From assembly GCF_014202425.1 (NCBI RefSeq), contig NZ_JACHGT010000004.1:262307-326306 (forward strand): a stretch of 64,000 bases of DNA, in the 5' to 3' direction. The stretch is from Phytomonospora endophytica (lineage in GTDB: Bacteria; Actinomycetota; Actinomycetes; Mycobacteriales; Micromonosporaceae). The notes beneath the pieces are model-generated. The model was not told the origin of the DNA and made no database searches. It worked only from the letters and a program-made list of their open reading frames with translations. Of the stretch, positions 63,047 through 64,000 are shown piece by piece. Both the position numbers and the translations under genes were made by a program. Every line of letters begins with the position of its first letter. Position 1 is the first letter of the stretch.

Positions 63047-63079
63047 TCCACTGTGGATACCGCCTCGTAGGATGCGCGG

Positions 63080-64000
63080 ATGGCCGCACCCCACCTCTCC
63101 GCCGCAGTCCTCGCCGAGCTCCGCCGCCTGAAGGCCCGCCCGCCTATCGCCGTCGAGCTCGCCGACGTGAAGGTCGAGACGCCGCTCGGGACACGCGTGC
63201 TGCCGCCGTCGGTGCTGGCGCTGGCGGCCGTCGAGTGGCCGGCCGGGCATGTCGTGATCACCAAGGATTCCGGTGAGTACGCGCTGCGCCTCCCCGAAAC
63301 GTCCGAGGTCGATGCGGAGGTGTTCGGCGAGAAACGGGCGTGGTTCGCCGTCGCCCGCCTCGAATACGGTGCCCGCTGGATCCTCGACCTGGACGCGGCC
63401 GCCGGCACCGACGACCCCGTGATCGCCAGGGAGGGCAAGGGCTTCCGGAACGGGCCGTTCTGGGCGAAACCGCTGTCGGAGCGGCTCGCCGGGCTCAAGT
63501 CGAAGCGTCCGCTGCCGAAGAAGTACGACTTCCCGCGCGCCTGTGCCACCGGCGACGTCGAGGCCGTCAAGGCCGGAATCGCCGCCGGCGCGTGGTTGTG
63601 GCCGGTGAAGGCCGGTGAGCCGACGCCGCTGCACCTCGCGGCTCTCGCGTCGCGTTCACCTGAGGCGGTGCGTCTCCTGATCGAGGCGGGGGCCGGTCTG
63701 GAGGTGCCACTGGACCAGGACGCGGCGGCGCTGCACCGCTACGGCGAACGGGAACGGTTCCGGTACCTCCGCCTCATGGCGGGCGATACGCCGCTGGCCG
63801 CCGCCCTCGAAGGCTTCTCGTCCCCGTTCCCGGAGACCGTGGCGGCCGTTCCCGGGATCGTCCGGGTCCTGCTGGCGGCCGGGGCGAACCCCAACGCGCG
63901 AACCGGATTCGGGAGCCCGTTCGGCCGGGTCTCACACCGGCACGGGGAAGGGATCGTCGACGTGGTCGGGCAGCTTCTGGCCGCTGGTGCCGACCCCGAC
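63080..64000 (+). CDS. Ankyrin-repeat protein, 3'-truncated by the window
   Basis: Open from ATG 63080 to the last base (307 codons, no stop). An N-terminal domain of about 165 residues (AVLALAAVEWPAGHVVITKD) is unrecognised. From about residue 165 ankyrin-like repeats appear: GEPTPLHLAALASRSPEAVR then LLIEAGAGLEVP; GDTPLAAALEG; VRVLLAAGANPNARTGF; and VVGQLLAAGADPD at the edge. GGAT- and GGA-type sequences precede the start but no clear ribosome site. A cytoplasmic protein-interaction role is likely; partners are unknown. Confidence 0.8.
   Translation, partial: MAAPHLSAAVLAELRRLKARPPIAVELADVKVETPLGTRVLPPSVLALAAVEWPAGHVVITKDSGEYALRLPETSEVDAEVFGEKRAWFAVARLEYGARWILDLDAAAGTDDPVIAREGKGFRNGPFWAKPLSERLAGLKSKRPLPKKYDFPRACATGDVEAVKAGIAAGAWLWPVKAGEPTPLHLAALASRSPEAVRLLIEAGAGLEVPLDQDAAALHRYGERERFRYLRLMAGDTPLAAALEGFSSPFPETVAAVPGIVRVLLAAGANPNARTGFGSPFGRVSHRHGEGIVDVVGQLLAAGADPD

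Overview
This window comes from a very high-GC Gram-positive bacterium, almost certainly a mycelial actinomycete. The signs are overwhelming G/C third positions, GTG starts, leaderless-looking genes, many secreted multi-domain carbohydrate-active proteins with ricin-type lectin tails, LacI/ROK/TetR regulators, a FurA-KatG pair, an IrtAB-type siderophore importer and scattered rare TTA codons. The genus cannot be fixed from sequence alone. I count 46 protein-coding genes, plus one probable internal gene start, one out-of-frame gene remnant and one tRNA. Two genes are cut by the window edges: a subtilase at the left and an ankyrin-type protein at the right.

Left third (about 1-26 kb). After the subtilase come a TetR gene and an oxidoreductase whose promoter carries two copies of a TetR-like operator. 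From 5.5 to 26.1 kb lies a carbohydrate region. A ROK regulator heads a tight operon with a secreted sugar dehydrogenase (GSDH-PKD-CBM6-ricin) and a secreted ThuA-DUF1080-CBM6-ricin protein. Further on are a larger secreted ThuA-GSDH-PKD-CBM6-ricin protein, a divergent pair of LacI regulators and two secreted proteins with the GH87 alpha-1,3-glucanase/mycodextranase catalytic signature. An AlkZ-like protein, an MltG homologue and a small Cys-rich ORF are interspersed. ROK, both GSDH proteins and the first GH87 protein all carry TTA codons near their 5' ends, which suggests developmental (bldA-type) gating of the region.

Middle (26-46 kb). A membrane-anchored prenyltransferase/squalene-cyclase-like repeat protein is divergent from a nucleotide-sugar operon (SDR epimerase, UDP-sugar dehydrogenase, glycosyltransferase-like protein). 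Then follow a LuxR-like/NUDIX pair, an MFS sugar-efflux-like transporter and tRNA-Met(CAT). Next come an APH-type kinase, an orphan protein with the 'LQRxAGNxAV' motif of contractile-injection-system cargo, a multi-pass membrane protein fused in frame to a small soluble domain, and a NarL-type two-component pair. An alpha/beta hydrolase with a striking dual-operator promoter, a four-gene operon (drug-type ABC exporter plus two-component system) and an SDR complete the section.

Right third (46-64 kb). A secreted protein is followed by two translationally coupled Ser/Thr kinases; the second has its extracellular-type C-terminal domain in a different frame. Then comes the furA-katG operon and a repeat-rich gap of about 800 bp with 9 copies of an 8-bp unit. 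An iron-box-controlled operon follows (TetR, IrtA with its siderophore-interacting domain, IrtB), then a NACHT NTPase, a SufR-like regulator divergent from folE, and the truncated ankyrin protein. Iron import and peroxide defence therefore sit back to back, each behind a recognisable metalloregulator site.
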